A stretch of DNA of 64,000 nt from assembly GCA_963754535.1 (NCBI GenBank), contig CAVWGG010000024.1, positions 248,001-312,000 on the forward strand. Reading direction: 5' to 3'. Each line of letters begins with the position of its first letter. Position 1 is the stretch's first letter. This document shows positions 10,991 through 20,141 of this stretch, piece after piece. The position numbers were made by a program, and so were the translations under genes. The notes beneath the pieces are model-generated. The model ran no database searches. It had not been told where the DNA came from and saw only the letters and a list, made by a program, of their open reading frames with translations. This DNA is from RPQJ01 sp963754535. Its GTDB lineage: Bacteria; Pseudomonadota; Gammaproteobacteria; Steroidobacterales; Steroidobacteraceae.

Positions 10991-11467
10991 TCAGGCTCCC
11001 GCCCGCTTTGCTATTGGCGAATGCGAATCGAGCACCTGCAGCCGGGCTGCCTGCAGACGTTCGGAAACCACCCCCAGCAGCCGGTGCATGATCTTGTAGC
11101 CGAAACCAGTGTCGGCGCGGCAGCGCTCGAGCAGCGCGTAACCGTCGAAAGCGAGCGCCTCCACGGGCTCGAGCGCGCGTGCCTGGAACAGCTTGCCGCG
11201 GCCAACGATGACCGAGGACCAGCCCAGCTCGTCGCCGCCCTCGAGCGTGTGCACACGCAGCGCCTTGCCCTGCGCCATCATTTCGAGCGCTACGCGCCCG
11301 TTGAGCAGCAGGAAGAATTCATGCCTCTCGTCGCCTTCGCGGAAAATCATGTCGCCCTGCGCAAAGCGGACAGGACGGGCCAGCGACGCGAGCGTCGCGC
11401 AATGTTCGGGCGTCAGGCCCTGCACGAACGGATGCTCTTGCACTGCAGCCAGGATCTGGTCGGTCAT
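10991..11467 (-). CDS. Cyclic nucleotide-binding domain protein
   Basis: The product is a 158-aa single-domain protein of the cNMP-binding fold. Visible marks are the FREGDERHEFFLLLNGRVAL strand-turn and the phosphate-binding-cassette-like segment GGDELGWSSVI. No DNA-binding helix-turn-helix follows, so it is not a complete Crp/Fnr regulator; it may sense a ligand and act through a partner. I chose the ATG at 11467; the frame stays open upstream but that part overlaps the promoter side of the divergent thioesterase gene. Confidence 0.8.
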   Translation of the reverse strand: MTDQILAAVQEHPFVQGLTPEHCATLASLARPVRFAQGDMIFREGDERHEFFLLLNGRVALEMMAQGKALRVHTLEGGDELGWSSVIVGRGKLFQARALEPVEALAFDGYALLERCRADTGFGYKIMHRLLGVVSERLQAARLQVLDSHSPIAKRAGA

Positions 11468-11588
11468 GACGTTCCCCTTCGGACGACGACGGTACACTGA
11501 GGTCTGGATTCTACGCCCACGATCGCGCTCGAATGTACCCGACACGGAGATTGCCGCATCGGGCCCGCCGCCGCGACAATCCGCAGCC

Positions 11589-12032
11589 ATGCAACCCACG
11601 GAACTCCAGGCCTCCCTGCACGAGCGGATCCCGCTGTCGCGCGCCATGGGCGTGACCGTGCTGCAGGCCGAGCCAACGGGCGTCGTCCTGAGCGCGCCGC
11701 TGGCGCCGAACGTCAATCACAGCGGCACCGTGTTCGGTGGCAGCGCAGCGTCGGTCGCGGTGCTGGCGGCGTGGGTACTCGTCGAAGTGCGGCTGCAGTC
11801 GGTCGCGCAACAAGGACGTATCGTCATCCGTCGCAGTGCGATGGACTTCGCACGACCCATCGTGGCGGACTTCACTGCAATCGCCGGGTCACCTGCGGCG
11901 GCGGACTGGGAACGGCTGCTTTCCACATTGCGCCGCGGTCGAATGGGGCGCATCGTCGTCCGCAGCGTGCTCGAATGCGAAGGCACGCGCGTTGGTGAGC
12001 TCGAAGGCGAATTCGCGGTGGTCCCGACATGA
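11589..12032 (+). CDS. YiiD-type thioesterase (hot-dog fold)
   Basis: The 147-aa product resembles the C-terminal domain of YiiD, a hot-dog-fold thioesterase family. It contains the HSGTVFGGSAASVAVLAAW helix region with the central Asn/His preceding it, typical of these enzymes. The start is the ATG at 11589; the open frame extends upstream into the antisense of the neighbouring gene. The substrate is unknown, probably an acyl-CoA or acyl-ACP. It overlaps the next gene by 4 bp (ATGA). Confidence 0.8.
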   Translation: MQPTELQASLHERIPLSRAMGVTVLQAEPTGVVLSAPLAPNVNHSGTVFGGSAASVAVLAAWVLVEVRLQSVAQQGRIVIRRSAMDFARPIVADFTAIAGSPAAADWERLLSTLRRGRMGRIVVRSVLECEGTRVGELEGEFAVVPT

Positions 12033-12790
12033 CGACGCCGATCGTGCAGAGGCTTGTGAGCGCGCTGCGGCTCATGACCGCCAGCGCCCTGCTCGCACTG
12101 CTGGCCGCTTGCGCGGCCACCTCATCACGCTATCCCGTACCCGCCCTGCCCGTCAGCAAGCTCGAACAGCTGCGGACCGATTCATTGCGCGCGACGCCGC
12201 CGGTCGAGGAAGGTGAATTCCGCGAGAGCGAACTGGTCGAGCTCGTCGCACTCGACCCGAGCCTGAGGCTCGACGTGCGCTACGCGGGCTCCGACAACTT
12301 CCTGCGTGCGCCCATCTATCCCGAAGCCCGCGTCTTCCTGCAGCGCCCGGCAGCCGAGGCCGTCGTGCGCGCGAACCGTGCGCTGCAAGCGCAGGGGTAC
12401 GGACTGCTGCTGTTCGACGGCTACCGGCCCTGGTACGTCACCAAGCTGTTCTGGGAAGCGACGCCGGAAGAGAAGCGCAAATTCGTGGCCGATCCGGACG
12501 CCGGTTCACGCCACAACCGCGGCTGCGCGATCGACCTGGGCCTGTACGACCTGCAGACAGGCCTCGAGGTGCCGATGCCGAGCGGTTACGACGAGTTCTC
12601 GGAGCGCGCGCACCCCAGCTACACGGGCGGAACGCCGGAGCAGCGCGCGGCGCGCGACCTGCTGCGCAAGACGATGGAAGCCGAAGGCTTCACGGTCAAC
12701 GACGACGAGTGGTGGCACTTCGACTACCGCGACTGGCAGTCGTATCGAATCGGCACGGCGCTGTTCAAGGACCTGCCGCGGGCCAATTGA
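12029..12790 (+). CDS. D-alanyl-D-alanine dipeptidase-like lipoprotein (VanX/DdpX, M15)
   Basis: This 253-aa protein is a zinc peptidase of the M15D family, which cleaves D-Ala-D-Ala. Zn ligands are expected at H162 and D169 (SRHNRGCAIDLGL) and H230, with the catalytic base at E227 (DEWWH). A lipobox LLAAC ends at C28, so it is probably a membrane-anchored periplasmic lipoprotein, unlike cytoplasmic VanX of resistance clusters. No vanH or vanA partners are nearby, so a housekeeping role in peptidoglycan recycling is likelier than glycopeptide resistance. Confidence 0.88.
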   Translation: MTTPIVQRLVSALRLMTASALLALLAACAATSSRYPVPALPVSKLEQLRTDSLRATPPVEEGEFRESELVELVALDPSLRLDVRYAGSDNFLRAPIYPEARVFLQRPAAEAVVRANRALQAQGYGLLLFDGYRPWYVTKLFWEATPEEKRKFVADPDAGSRHNRGCAIDLGLYDLQTGLEVPMPSGYDEFSERAHPSYTGGTPEQRAARDLLRKTMEAEGFTVNDDEWWHFDYRDWQSYRIGTALFKDLPRAN

Positions 12791-12792
12791 CG

Positions 12793-12807
12793 ACGGCCCC
12801 CGGCCGT
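12793..12807. terminator. GC-rich hairpin between convergent genes
   Basis: ACGGCC-CCC-GGCCGT forms a perfect 6-bp stem just after the dipeptidase stop and before the end of the convergent Zn-ribbon gene. No T-run follows, so terminator function is a guess. Confidence 0.3.
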
Positions 12808-12852
12808 TAGCGGGTGACGGTGGCCGTCGAGAACAGCGACGAGGCCCCGCGG

Positions 12853-13209
12853 CTAGTCGCGAATTCGTGCGAGCTCGTCCGCGTCCAGCCAGATGCCGCC
12901 GCATTGGGGGCACTCGTCGATATCGACGGCGACCGAGGCGGAGAACCTGCGCCGCAGCATCACGACGTCGGGATGGTGCGGGCAACGCAGCCGGATCGAA
13001 TGATCGATGAGCGCCGGCGGAAACTGGCTGAGGTGCGCCACGAGCGCGTCACCGAACGCATTCGCCGGATTTTCGAACCGCGCGAGTTCGAGCCGGTCGA
13101 GCCACAGGCCGCCACAGTCTTCACAGACGTCGGTGTTGATGCCACCGATCCGCAGCTTGCGCAGCGGGATCGACGGCGTACGCGGGCAATGCAATGGCTG
13201 GATGGTCAT
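12853..13209 (-). CDS. Zn-ribbon (zf-TFIIB-like) protein
   Basis: The 118-aa product has two copies of a TFIIB-like zinc ribbon. The second half is complete (RCPHHP then ECPQCGGIWLDADELARI). The first has HCPRTP then VCEDCGGLWLDRLELARF. The CxxCGGxWLDxxEL signature is typical of this small family, whose function is unknown. The ATG at 13209 is preceded by AGGA, three bases away. It is followed on the left by the dipeptidase gene on the other strand. Confidence 0.82.
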   Translation of the reverse strand: MTIQPLHCPRTPSIPLRKLRIGGINTDVCEDCGGLWLDRLELARFENPANAFGDALVAHLSQFPPALIDHSIRLRCPHHPDVVMLRRRFSASVAVDIDECPQCGGIWLDADELARIRD

Positions 13210-13296
13210 GAGTCCTGGCGCAGGCGTGGCGTGGGGGTGAATGACTTCGTCACTGGTGCGGTTCGGTATCGAGTTTTCGTGCGCAGGACAGACTGC

Positions 13297-14442
13297 TCAG
13301 ATGGAGCGAGCGATGATTTCCTTCATGATCTCGTTCGCGCCGCCGTAGATTCGCTGCACGCGCGAATCGACGTACAGCCGCGAGATCGGATACTCGCGGG
13401 TGTAACCGTAGCCGCCGAACAGCTGCAGGCATTCGTCCATCACCTTGTTCTGCATGTCGGTGACCCAGTACTTGGCCATCGACGCGGTGACGGTGTCGAG
13501 CTTGCCTGCACGCAGCTTGACGATGCAGTCGTCGACGAAGACGCGCGCGACGTGCACGCTGGTCTTCACTTCGGCGAGCTTGAAGCGCGTGTTCTGCAGT
13601 TCGAGCAGCGGCTTGCCGAACACCTTTCGCTCGCGCGTGTAGTCCGCGGTGAGCTTGAGCGCGTATTCCATCGCGCCGAGCCCGCCGATGGCGAGCAGTA
13701 CGCGCTCGTACGGCAGGTCGCGCATCATCTGCACGAAGCCCTGCCCTTCGGCCGGGCCCAGCAGGCACGACGCCGGCACACGGCAATCGTCGAAGAACAG
13801 CTCGGCGGTGTCCCAGCCGTTCTGCCCGATCTTGTCGAGCACGCGGCCGACGCGGTAGCCCTTCAGGTCCTTCGTTTCGACCATCAGGATCGAGATGCCG
13901 CGCGATCCCTGCGCCGGATCCGTCTTGACCACCACGCCGACGAGGCCCGCATGGAGGCCGTTCGAGATGAACGTCTTCGAGCCGTTGATGACGTATTCGT
14001 CACCCTCGCGCACGGCACGGGTCCGGATGGCCTGCAGGTCCGAGCCGGCGCCCGGTTCGGTCATCGCGATGGCGCCGACGAGTTCGCCCGTGGCCATGCG
14101 TGACAACCAGTCCTGCTTCTGCGCCTCGGTGCCGTAGTTGAGCACGTAGTGCGCGACGATGCTGTGCACCGCGTGCCCCAGGCTCGTGATGCCGTGGCGA
14201 CCCATTTCCTCGGCCACGACCGCCTCGTGGCGCACGTCGCCACCGACACCGCCGTATTCGGCCGGGATGTCCGTGCACAGCAGGCCGACGTCGCCCGCCT
14301 TGCTCCAGAGCTCGCGATCGACATGGTGCTGCTCACGCCAGCGCGCGTCGTGCGGAACGATCTCCATCTGGACGAAGCGCCGGACGGCATCGCGGAAGAG
14401 GTCCAGCTCGTCGTCGAGCCAGGCGGAACGGTAGGCATCCAT
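13297..14442 (-). CDS. Acyl-CoA dehydrogenase
   Basis: This flavoenzyme of 381 aa introduces an alpha-beta double bond into an acyl-CoA. Both family signatures are present: AIAMTEPGAGSDLQ (residues 125-136) and the C-terminal QLFGGYGYTREYPISRLYVD. The glutamate E246 in LPYERVLLA is at the position used as catalytic base by isovaleryl- and long-chain-type enzymes (inference from alignment by eye). It is divergent from the acyl-CoA ligase gene 115 bp away, which suggests joint use in a fatty or branched acyl degradation pathway. Confidence 0.94.
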   Translation of the reverse strand: MDAYRSAWLDDELDLFRDAVRRFVQMEIVPHDARWREQHHVDRELWSKAGDVGLLCTDIPAEYGGVGGDVRHEAVVAEEMGRHGITSLGHAVHSIVAHYVLNYGTEAQKQDWLSRMATGELVGAIAMTEPGAGSDLQAIRTRAVREGDEYVINGSKTFISNGLHAGLVGVVVKTDPAQGSRGISILMVETKDLKGYRVGRVLDKIGQNGWDTAELFFDDCRVPASCLLGPAEGQGFVQMMRDLPYERVLLAIGGLGAMEYALKLTADYTRERKVFGKPLLELQNTRFKLAEVKTSVHVARVFVDDCIVKLRAGKLDTVTASMAKYWVTDMQNKVMDECLQLFGGYGYTREYPISRLYVDSRVQRIYGGANEIMKEIIARSI

Positions 14443-14557
14443 GGGGGTAAACCTCGAATAGAGAGGGGGATGACAAAGGAAACTGGTGTTCTTGTCCAGA
14501 GGCAGCTAGCTTTGCCGGCAGGCCCGGACGGGGCCGTGCCATCGGGGGAGACGAGGC

Positions 14558-16084
14558 ATGCTGCTGAACGCCGGACAGGTCCTGACGGAACGGGCGAAAA
14601 TCGCCCCGCATGTGGAGGCCGTGGTCGACACCGCGTCGGGCACGCGCATGAGCTTCCGCCAGCTCAACGAGCGCACGAACCAGACGGCGAACACGCTGCT
14701 GGGCCTCGACTTCAGTCCCGGCGAGCGCATCGCCTGCCTGATGTCGAACCAGACGCAGTACGTGGAGTCTTTCTACGCGTGCGCCAAGGCGGGTTTCGTC
14801 TTCGTCGCACTCAACTGGCGACTCACCGTGCCCGAGCTTTCGTACCAGCTCATGGACTGCGGCGCCACTGCCGTGATCTTCGGCGCTGACCAGAAGCCCC
14901 TGGTCGAACCGCTGCGGGAGCAGTTTCCCAGTGTCCGCTGGCTGCAAGCGGATGAAGGGGACTACGCCGCGGCCGTGGACAACGCCGCGACGGTCGAGCC
15001 GCCCATCGGCGCCACCGGCGAAGACCCGCTGTTCATGATGTACACCAGCGGCACGACGGGGCGGCCGAAAGGCGCGTTGATGTCGCACAGCGCGGACATC
15101 GCCTGGCTCGCGAGCATGCTGGCGACGTCCGACCTGCACCACGGCGAGCGCAACCTCATCGTTGCGCCGCTCTTCCACATCGCCGGCCTCGGACTCATGC
15201 TGACGGGTGTGTACCGCGGCATGACGACAGTGCTGCTCAAGCAGTTCGATCCCGCGGTGATGTGGGACCTGGTGGACGCAGAGAACATCACGGGGTTCTT
15301 CGCCGTGCCGGCGATGCTCGCGTTCATGTACCAGCATCCGAAGCGCGCGACGGCGGCACGACCGGCCCTGCGCTGGGTCATCTGCGGCGCGGCTCCCGTG
15401 CCAGTCACGCTGATCGAGGCGTACCTCACCATGGGCGTCGAGATCCTGCAGGTATACGGCCTGACCGAGACGCACGGCGGCATCTGCCTGATGTCGCCGG
15501 AGCATGCACGCACCAAGATCGGCTCCACCGGCATGCCGTACTTCGGCATCGACGTGCGCGTGGTCGACAAGGCCGGCAATCCCGTGCCACCGGGCATTCC
15601 CGGTGAAGTGGTCACGCGCGGCCCGCACCTGATCAGCGGTTACTGGAACCGCCCGGAAGCAACACAGGAAACGATCCGTGAAGGCTGGTTCCACACCGGC
15701 GACATCGCCGAGGTCGACGCCGAGGGCTTCATTTACATCAAGGACCGCTCGAAGGACATGGTGATCTCAGGCGGCGAGAACGTGTACCCCGCCGAGGTCG
15801 AGGACGTGCTGAGCGGACACCCGGGCGTGCGCGAGGTCGGCGTGATCGGCCAGCCGTCGGCCAAGTGGGGCGAGAGCGTCTGCGCCGTGATCGTGCGCGG
15901 CGACGGCTGGAAAGGCGACGACGACCTGCTCGTGCAGGAACTCAGGACGCTCGCGCAGTCGCGGCTCGCGCGCTTCAAGCAGCCGAAATCCTATGTCTTC
16001 ATCAACGCGCTGCCGCGCAACCCGTCCGGCAAGATCCTGAAGCGCATGCTGCGCGAGCAGTTTCCGGGCCCTGCGCCGGAGTGA
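14558..16084 (+). CDS. Acyl-CoA synthetase (AMP-forming)
   Basis: This 508-aa enzyme of the adenylate-forming family activates a carboxylic acid to its CoA thioester with ATP. Motifs are the P-loop MYTSGTTGRPKGALMSH, the GLTETHGG motif, the GWFHTGDIAEVD hinge region and the C-terminal NPSGKILKR lysine motif. The ATG is preceded by GGGGGAGACGAG. It is divergent from the acyl-CoA dehydrogenase, so the two probably act on the same acid. The chain length it prefers cannot be read from the sequence. Confidence 0.93.
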   Translation: MLLNAGQVLTERAKIAPHVEAVVDTASGTRMSFRQLNERTNQTANTLLGLDFSPGERIACLMSNQTQYVESFYACAKAGFVFVALNWRLTVPELSYQLMDCGATAVIFGADQKPLVEPLREQFPSVRWLQADEGDYAAAVDNAATVEPPIGATGEDPLFMMYTSGTTGRPKGALMSHSADIAWLASMLATSDLHHGERNLIVAPLFHIAGLGLMLTGVYRGMTTVLLKQFDPAVMWDLVDAENITGFFAVPAMLAFMYQHPKRATAARPALRWVICGAAPVPVTLIEAYLTMGVEILQVYGLTETHGGICLMSPEHARTKIGSTGMPYFGIDVRVVDKAGNPVPPGIPGEVVTRGPHLISGYWNRPEATQETIREGWFHTGDIAEVDAEGFIYIKDRSKDMVISGGENVYPAEVEDVLSGHPGVREVGVIGQPSAKWGESVCAVIVRGDGWKGDDDLLVQELRTLAQSRLARFKQPKSYVFINALPRNPSGKILKRMLREQFPGPAPE

Positions 16085-16129
16085 CGTGCCACGGTTGTGG
16101 CCGGTGCCCCCGGCCCCTATCCTGCAGGG

Positions 16130-17614
16130 ATGCCTGACCTGAACCGCGCCTCCCTCGCCGCCACGATCGCGGCGCTCTCTGGCTTTTTGCTCGCTCCTGG
16201 CCTCCAGGCCGCCGACGACGCTTGTGCCGCCCTTGCGACAGCGGTTGTGCCCGGTGCAAACATCACGTCTGCAGGGGCGATTGCAGCCACCGGCGATCTC
16301 CCGGCGCACTGCCGCGTGCAGGGCACCATTCCACAGGCGATCCGCTTCGAACTGCGACTGCCGCTTGCCGGTTGGAACGGCAAGTTCTACATGGCGGGCT
16401 GCGGTGGCTTCTGCGGCTCGCTCGACGCCGACCGTCCTGGTGTCGTCAATGCGCTCAATCACGGCCTGCGCCGGGGCTATGCGTCGGCCACGTCGGATTC
16501 CGGGCACTCGGGCACGAGCGTCACCGACGGCCGCTGGGCGCTCGACAACCCAGGGGCCGAAGCGGATTGGGGCTGGCGCTCCGTCGCCGAGACCACGCGC
16601 GTATCCCGCGACCTCGTGCGCGCCTTCTACCGCAAGCCGGCGACCCGCTCGTATTTCGCAGGTTGCTCGACCGGCGGTCGCATGGGCTTGATGGCGGCCC
16701 AGCGTTTTCCGCACGATTTCGACGGCATCATCGCCGGCGCCCCTGCCCTCGACTACACCGGGCTGGTCGCCACGCAAATGGCCTGGATCGTCCAGGCCAA
16801 CACGGCCGCGGACGGCAGCGAAATCCTCGATCGCGCGAAGGTGCCGCTCGTCGCCAAGGCAGTGCTCGAAACCTGCGACGGCCTCGACGGCCAGCGCGAC
16901 GGCCTCATCGATGATCCCCGCCGCTGCGACTGGAAGCCGGCACAACTGCAGTGCAAAGGTCCGGCGGCAGCCGATTGCCTGACGGCGAAGGAGATCGGCG
17001 TGCTCGACCACTGGTACATGCCGGCGACCAGCGGCGAGGGCCGTATCCAGTACCCGGGCGGCGTGCCGAAGGGCTCGGAGCCGTACTGGCCCGTCTGGCT
17101 CTCAGGCATACCCGGCAGCAACGCACCCGCGCTCGCCGAGCGCTTCGGCACCGACTTCCTGCGCTACATGGCCTTCGTGCCAGACGCGGGCGAGGCCTTC
17201 GATGTGCGCAAGTACGATTTCGACCGCGACCCGCCGCGCCTCGCAACGATGGCGCGCATTTACGACGCGACGAACCCGGACCTGACGGCCTTCCGCGAGC
17301 GCGGCGGCAAGCTGCTGCTGTTCCATGGCTGGGCCGACCCGCTCGTCACACCGCAGCGCACGGTCGATTATTACGGTGCAGTGCGCGCAACGATGGGGGG
17401 CGCGGAGTCGACTGCGCAGTTCGCGCGGCTCTTCATGCTGCCAGGGGTCGACCACTGTGGCATTCAGCCCGGTCCGGGGGCGAAGTCGGTCGACTTCGAT
17501 CCGCTGCCCGCGCTCGAAGCGTGGGTCGAGCGCAACGAAGCGCCGACGACCCTCAACGTGCGCTGGCAGATGACGGACGGGAGCGTGCGCAGCCGCGACG
17601 TGACGCCGCAATGA
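16130..17614 (+). CDS. Tannase/feruloyl esterase family protein
   Basis: The 494-aa product starts with a signal peptide (residues 1-27, cleavage near LQA-AD), so it is exported. It matches the tannase/feruloyl esterase family: nucleophile S180 in GCSTGG, a C-terminal HGWADPLVTP acid region and PGVDHCG with the catalytic histidine, with paired cysteines that in the family hold the triad by a disulfide. Substrates in the family are aromatic esters such as gallate or ferulate esters and MHET. I prefer the ATG at 16130 over an upstream GTG because the signal peptide begins there. It overlaps the ABC gene by 4 bp. Confidence 0.88.
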   Translation: MPDLNRASLAATIAALSGFLLAPGLQAADDACAALATAVVPGANITSAGAIAATGDLPAHCRVQGTIPQAIRFELRLPLAGWNGKFYMAGCGGFCGSLDADRPGVVNALNHGLRRGYASATSDSGHSGTSVTDGRWALDNPGAEADWGWRSVAETTRVSRDLVRAFYRKPATRSYFAGCSTGGRMGLMAAQRFPHDFDGIIAGAPALDYTGLVATQMAWIVQANTAADGSEILDRAKVPLVAKAVLETCDGLDGQRDGLIDDPRRCDWKPAQLQCKGPAAADCLTAKEIGVLDHWYMPATSGEGRIQYPGGVPKGSEPYWPVWLSGIPGSNAPALAERFGTDFLRYMAFVPDAGEAFDVRKYDFDRDPPRLATMARIYDATNPDLTAFRERGGKLLLFHGWADPLVTPQRTVDYYGAVRATMGGAESTAQFARLFMLPGVDHCGIQPGPGAKSVDFDPLPALEAWVERNEAPTTLNVRWQMTDGSVRSRDVTPQ

Positions 17615-19410
17615 GCAGCGTTCCCGAAGCAAGGCCGAAGGCGAAGACGATCGGCCCGTTGCGGGCACTGGTGCCTTACTTGAGCCCTTACCGCGGCGTG
17701 CTCGTGCTCGCACTGGTTGCGCTGCTCGTCGCCTCGGCCGCGATGCTGTCCTTGCCCATCGCCCTGCGTTTCCTGATCGACAACGGCCTGTCGTCGAAGA
17801 GCACCGACACGATCAACCTGTATTTCATCGCGTTCCTGGCGGCAGCGGGTGCGTTCGGCGTGTTTGCCGCGCTGCGCTTCTACCTGGTGACCTGGCTCGG
17901 CGAACGCGTGGTCGCGGACATGCGCTCTGCGGTGTACGCGCGCGTGATCCGCATGGACCCCGCGTTCTTCGAGATCACCCGCGTCGGCGAGGTGCTGTCG
18001 CGCCTCACCGCGGACACCACCCTGGTGCAGTCGATCGCGGGCGTGAACCTTTCGATCATGTTGCGCTCGACGATCACCGTGGTCGGCAGCCTCGTGATGC
18101 TGGCAGTCACCAGCCTGAAGCTCACTGCCGTCATGATCGTCCTGATCCCCCTGATCGTCGCACCGCTGATCCTGCTCGGCCGGCGCGTGCGCACGCTTTC
18201 CCGCACGTCGCAGGATCGCATCGCCGACACCAGCGGCATCGCGGACGAAACGCTGAACGCCATCCAGACGGTGCAGGCGTTCACGCTCGAGAAGATCAAC
18301 ACGGATCGCTTCGACGGCGCGGTCGAGGACTCGTTCGGCGCAGCCGTGCGGCGGACGAAGTCGCGCTCGATGCTGACTGCACTGGCCACGATGCTGGTGT
18401 TCGGCGCGATCACGCTCGTGCTCTGGATGGGCGCGCATGCCGTGGTGCGCGGCGAGATGACGGGCGGGCAACTGGGCCAGTTCCTGCTGTATGCCGGTTA
18501 CGTCGGCGTTGCCGCGGCAAGCCTGAGCGAGATGTGGGGCGAAGTGCAGCGTGCGGCCGGCGCGATGGAGCGGCTGATCGAACTCGAGAACGCCCAGCCG
18601 ACGATCGAGGCGCCGGCGCACCCCGTCGCGTTGCCCGTGCCGGGCCGTGGCGAGATCCGTTTCGAGCACGTCACGTTCCGCTACCCGTCGCGCCCGGAAT
18701 CGAAAGCGCTCGATGCCTTCGATCTCGACGTGCGCGCGGGCGAGACCGTCGCGTTCGTCGGCCCCTCCGGGGCCGGCAAGAGCACCACCTTCCAGCTGCT
18801 GCTGCGATTCTACGATCCGGAAGCGGGCCGCATCCTGATGGACGGCGTGGATGTCTCGAGCGCAGACCCGCTGGCAGTTCGCAGCCGCATCGGACTGGTT
18901 CCCCAGGACACGGTCCTGTTCGCGACCAGCGCACGCGAGAACATCCGCTACGGCCGGCCGGGCGCCACGGATGCCGAGGTCGAGGCCGCTGCGCAGGCGG
19001 CCGCTGCCGACGAATTCCTGCGCAGGCTGCCCGAAGGCTACGACACGTTTCTCGGCGAGCGCGGCACGCGACTGTCGGGCGGACAGCGCCAGCGCATCGC
19101 CATCGCGCGCGCCATCCTGCGCGATCCGCCGATCCTGTTGCTCGACGAAGCGACGAGCGCCCTCGATGCGGAAAGCGAACGGCTGGTGCAGGCCGCGCTC
19201 GATCGCCTGATGCAGGGCCGCACGACGATCATCATCGCGCATCGCCTCGCCACGGTGCTGCAGGCCGATCGCATCGTCGTCATGGACCACGGCCGCATCG
19301 TTGCGCAGGGCACGCACGCCGAACTCGTGCGCGGCAACGAGCTTTACGCACGACTCGCCGCACTGCAGTTCGCGGACGGCACGGGTACCGCGACGGACGC
19401 GGTCACTTGA
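17611..19410 (+). CDS. ABC transporter, fused permease/ATPase (MsbA-like exporter)
   Basis: This 599-aa half-transporter has a six-helix membrane domain (residues about 25-310) followed by an ATPase domain. Walker A GPSGAGKST lies near residue 385, the signature LSGGQRQRIAIARA follows, and Walker B is ILLLDEATSALD. It would work as a homodimer exporting a hydrophobic or lipid-like substrate. The ATG at 17611 overlaps the esterase stop; a longer open frame upstream lies in the esterase gene and is ignored. The coupling to an esterase and a GNAT gene gives no clear substrate. Confidence 0.93.
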   Translation: MSSVPEARPKAKTIGPLRALVPYLSPYRGVLVLALVALLVASAAMLSLPIALRFLIDNGLSSKSTDTINLYFIAFLAAAGAFGVFAALRFYLVTWLGERVVADMRSAVYARVIRMDPAFFEITRVGEVLSRLTADTTLVQSIAGVNLSIMLRSTITVVGSLVMLAVTSLKLTAVMIVLIPLIVAPLILLGRRVRTLSRTSQDRIADTSGIADETLNAIQTVQAFTLEKINTDRFDGAVEDSFGAAVRRTKSRSMLTALATMLVFGAITLVLWMGAHAVVRGEMTGGQLGQFLLYAGYVGVAAASLSEMWGEVQRAAGAMERLIELENAQPTIEAPAHPVALPVPGRGEIRFEHVTFRYPSRPESKALDAFDLDVRAGETVAFVGPSGAGKSTTFQLLLRFYDPEAGRILMDGVDVSSADPLAVRSRIGLVPQDTVLFATSARENIRYGRPGATDAEVEAAAQAAAADEFLRRLPEGYDTFLGERGTRLSGGQRQRIAIARAILRDPPILLLDEATSALDAESERLVQAALDRLMQGRTTIIIAHRLATVLQADRIVVMDHGRIVAQGTHAELVRGNELYARLAALQFADGTGTATDAVT

Positions 19411-20141
19411 CCGACGGGGCGCGCCGCAACGAGCTCGGCCAGCCGATCGGGCCGGCCCTGCCCGATTGGCAACCGCCGGCGCGGCCGTCGCAGCGGCCAC
19501 TGCGGGGGCGCTTCTGCATCGTCGAGCCGCTGGACGTGGCGAAGCATGCGCGCGCACTGTTCGACGCGAACAGCCAGGACCGTGAAGGCCGCATGTGGAC
19601 GTACCTGTTCTCGGGCCCGTTCGGGACGTTCGACGAGTACGAGCGTTGGCTGGCCGAACGCGCGCCGGGCGCCGACCCGCTGTTCCGGGCCTTCGTCAGC
19701 CGGGGCTCGGGCAAAGCGGTGGGGATCGGCGCGTTCATGCGTATCGACCCGGCGGCGGGGTCCATCGAGGTCGGCCACGTCGCGATGTCGCCGCTGTTGC
19801 AGCGTTCACCGGCAGCGACAGAGGCGATGTATCTCATGATGCGTCACGCCTTCGAGCTCGGGTACCGCCGCTACGAGTGGAAGTGCGACTCGCTGAATGA
19901 AAAATCCCGGCGTGCCGCTGAGCGACTCGGCTTCACGTTCGAGGGCATTTTCCGGCAGGCGATCGTCTGCAAGGGTCGCAGCCGCGATACCGCGTGGTAT
20001 TCAGTCGTGGACTCGGAATGGCCCGTGCTGCGTGAGGCGTTCGAACGCTGGCTCGACCAAGACAATTTCGACGCGTCGGGACTGCAGCGCTCGAGCCTGG
20101 GCGAGATCCGCGCGGCCCTGCGACCGCTCCGGCCGGGCTAG
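19407..20141 (+). CDS. GNAT family N-acetyltransferase (RimJ/RimL-like)
   Basis: The 244-aa product is a GNAT acetyltransferase of the type with an N-terminal NELGQPIGPALPDW segment. It includes the strand VGHVAMSPLLQRSPAATEAM with the acyl-CoA pocket and the C-terminal YRRYEWKCDSLNEKSRRAAERLGF helix pair, here cited as landmarks. I place the start at the TTG at 19407, which overlaps the ABC stop (TTGA) and gives the complete family N-terminus; no ATG lies in a sensible place. Its end overlaps the convergent antiporter gene by 4 bp. Confidence 0.85.
   Translation: MTDGARRNELGQPIGPALPDWQPPARPSQRPLRGRFCIVEPLDVAKHARALFDANSQDREGRMWTYLFSGPFGTFDEYERWLAERAPGADPLFRAFVSRGSGKAVGIGAFMRIDPAAGSIEVGHVAMSPLLQRSPAATEAMYLMMRHAFELGYRRYEWKCDSLNEKSRRAAERLGFTFEGIFRQAIVCKGRSRDTAWYSVVDSEWPVLREAFERWLDQDNFDASGLQRSSLGEIRAALRPLRPG

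Noticed and set aside
10991..11467. The cyclic nucleotide-binding protein as a Crp/Fnr regulator
   Set aside because: Only the ligand domain is present; the protein ends before a helix-turn-helix could occur.
12029..12790. The VanX-like gene as part of a vancomycin resistance cluster
   Set aside because: It has a lipoprotein signal and no vanH, vanA/B or vanRS neighbours.
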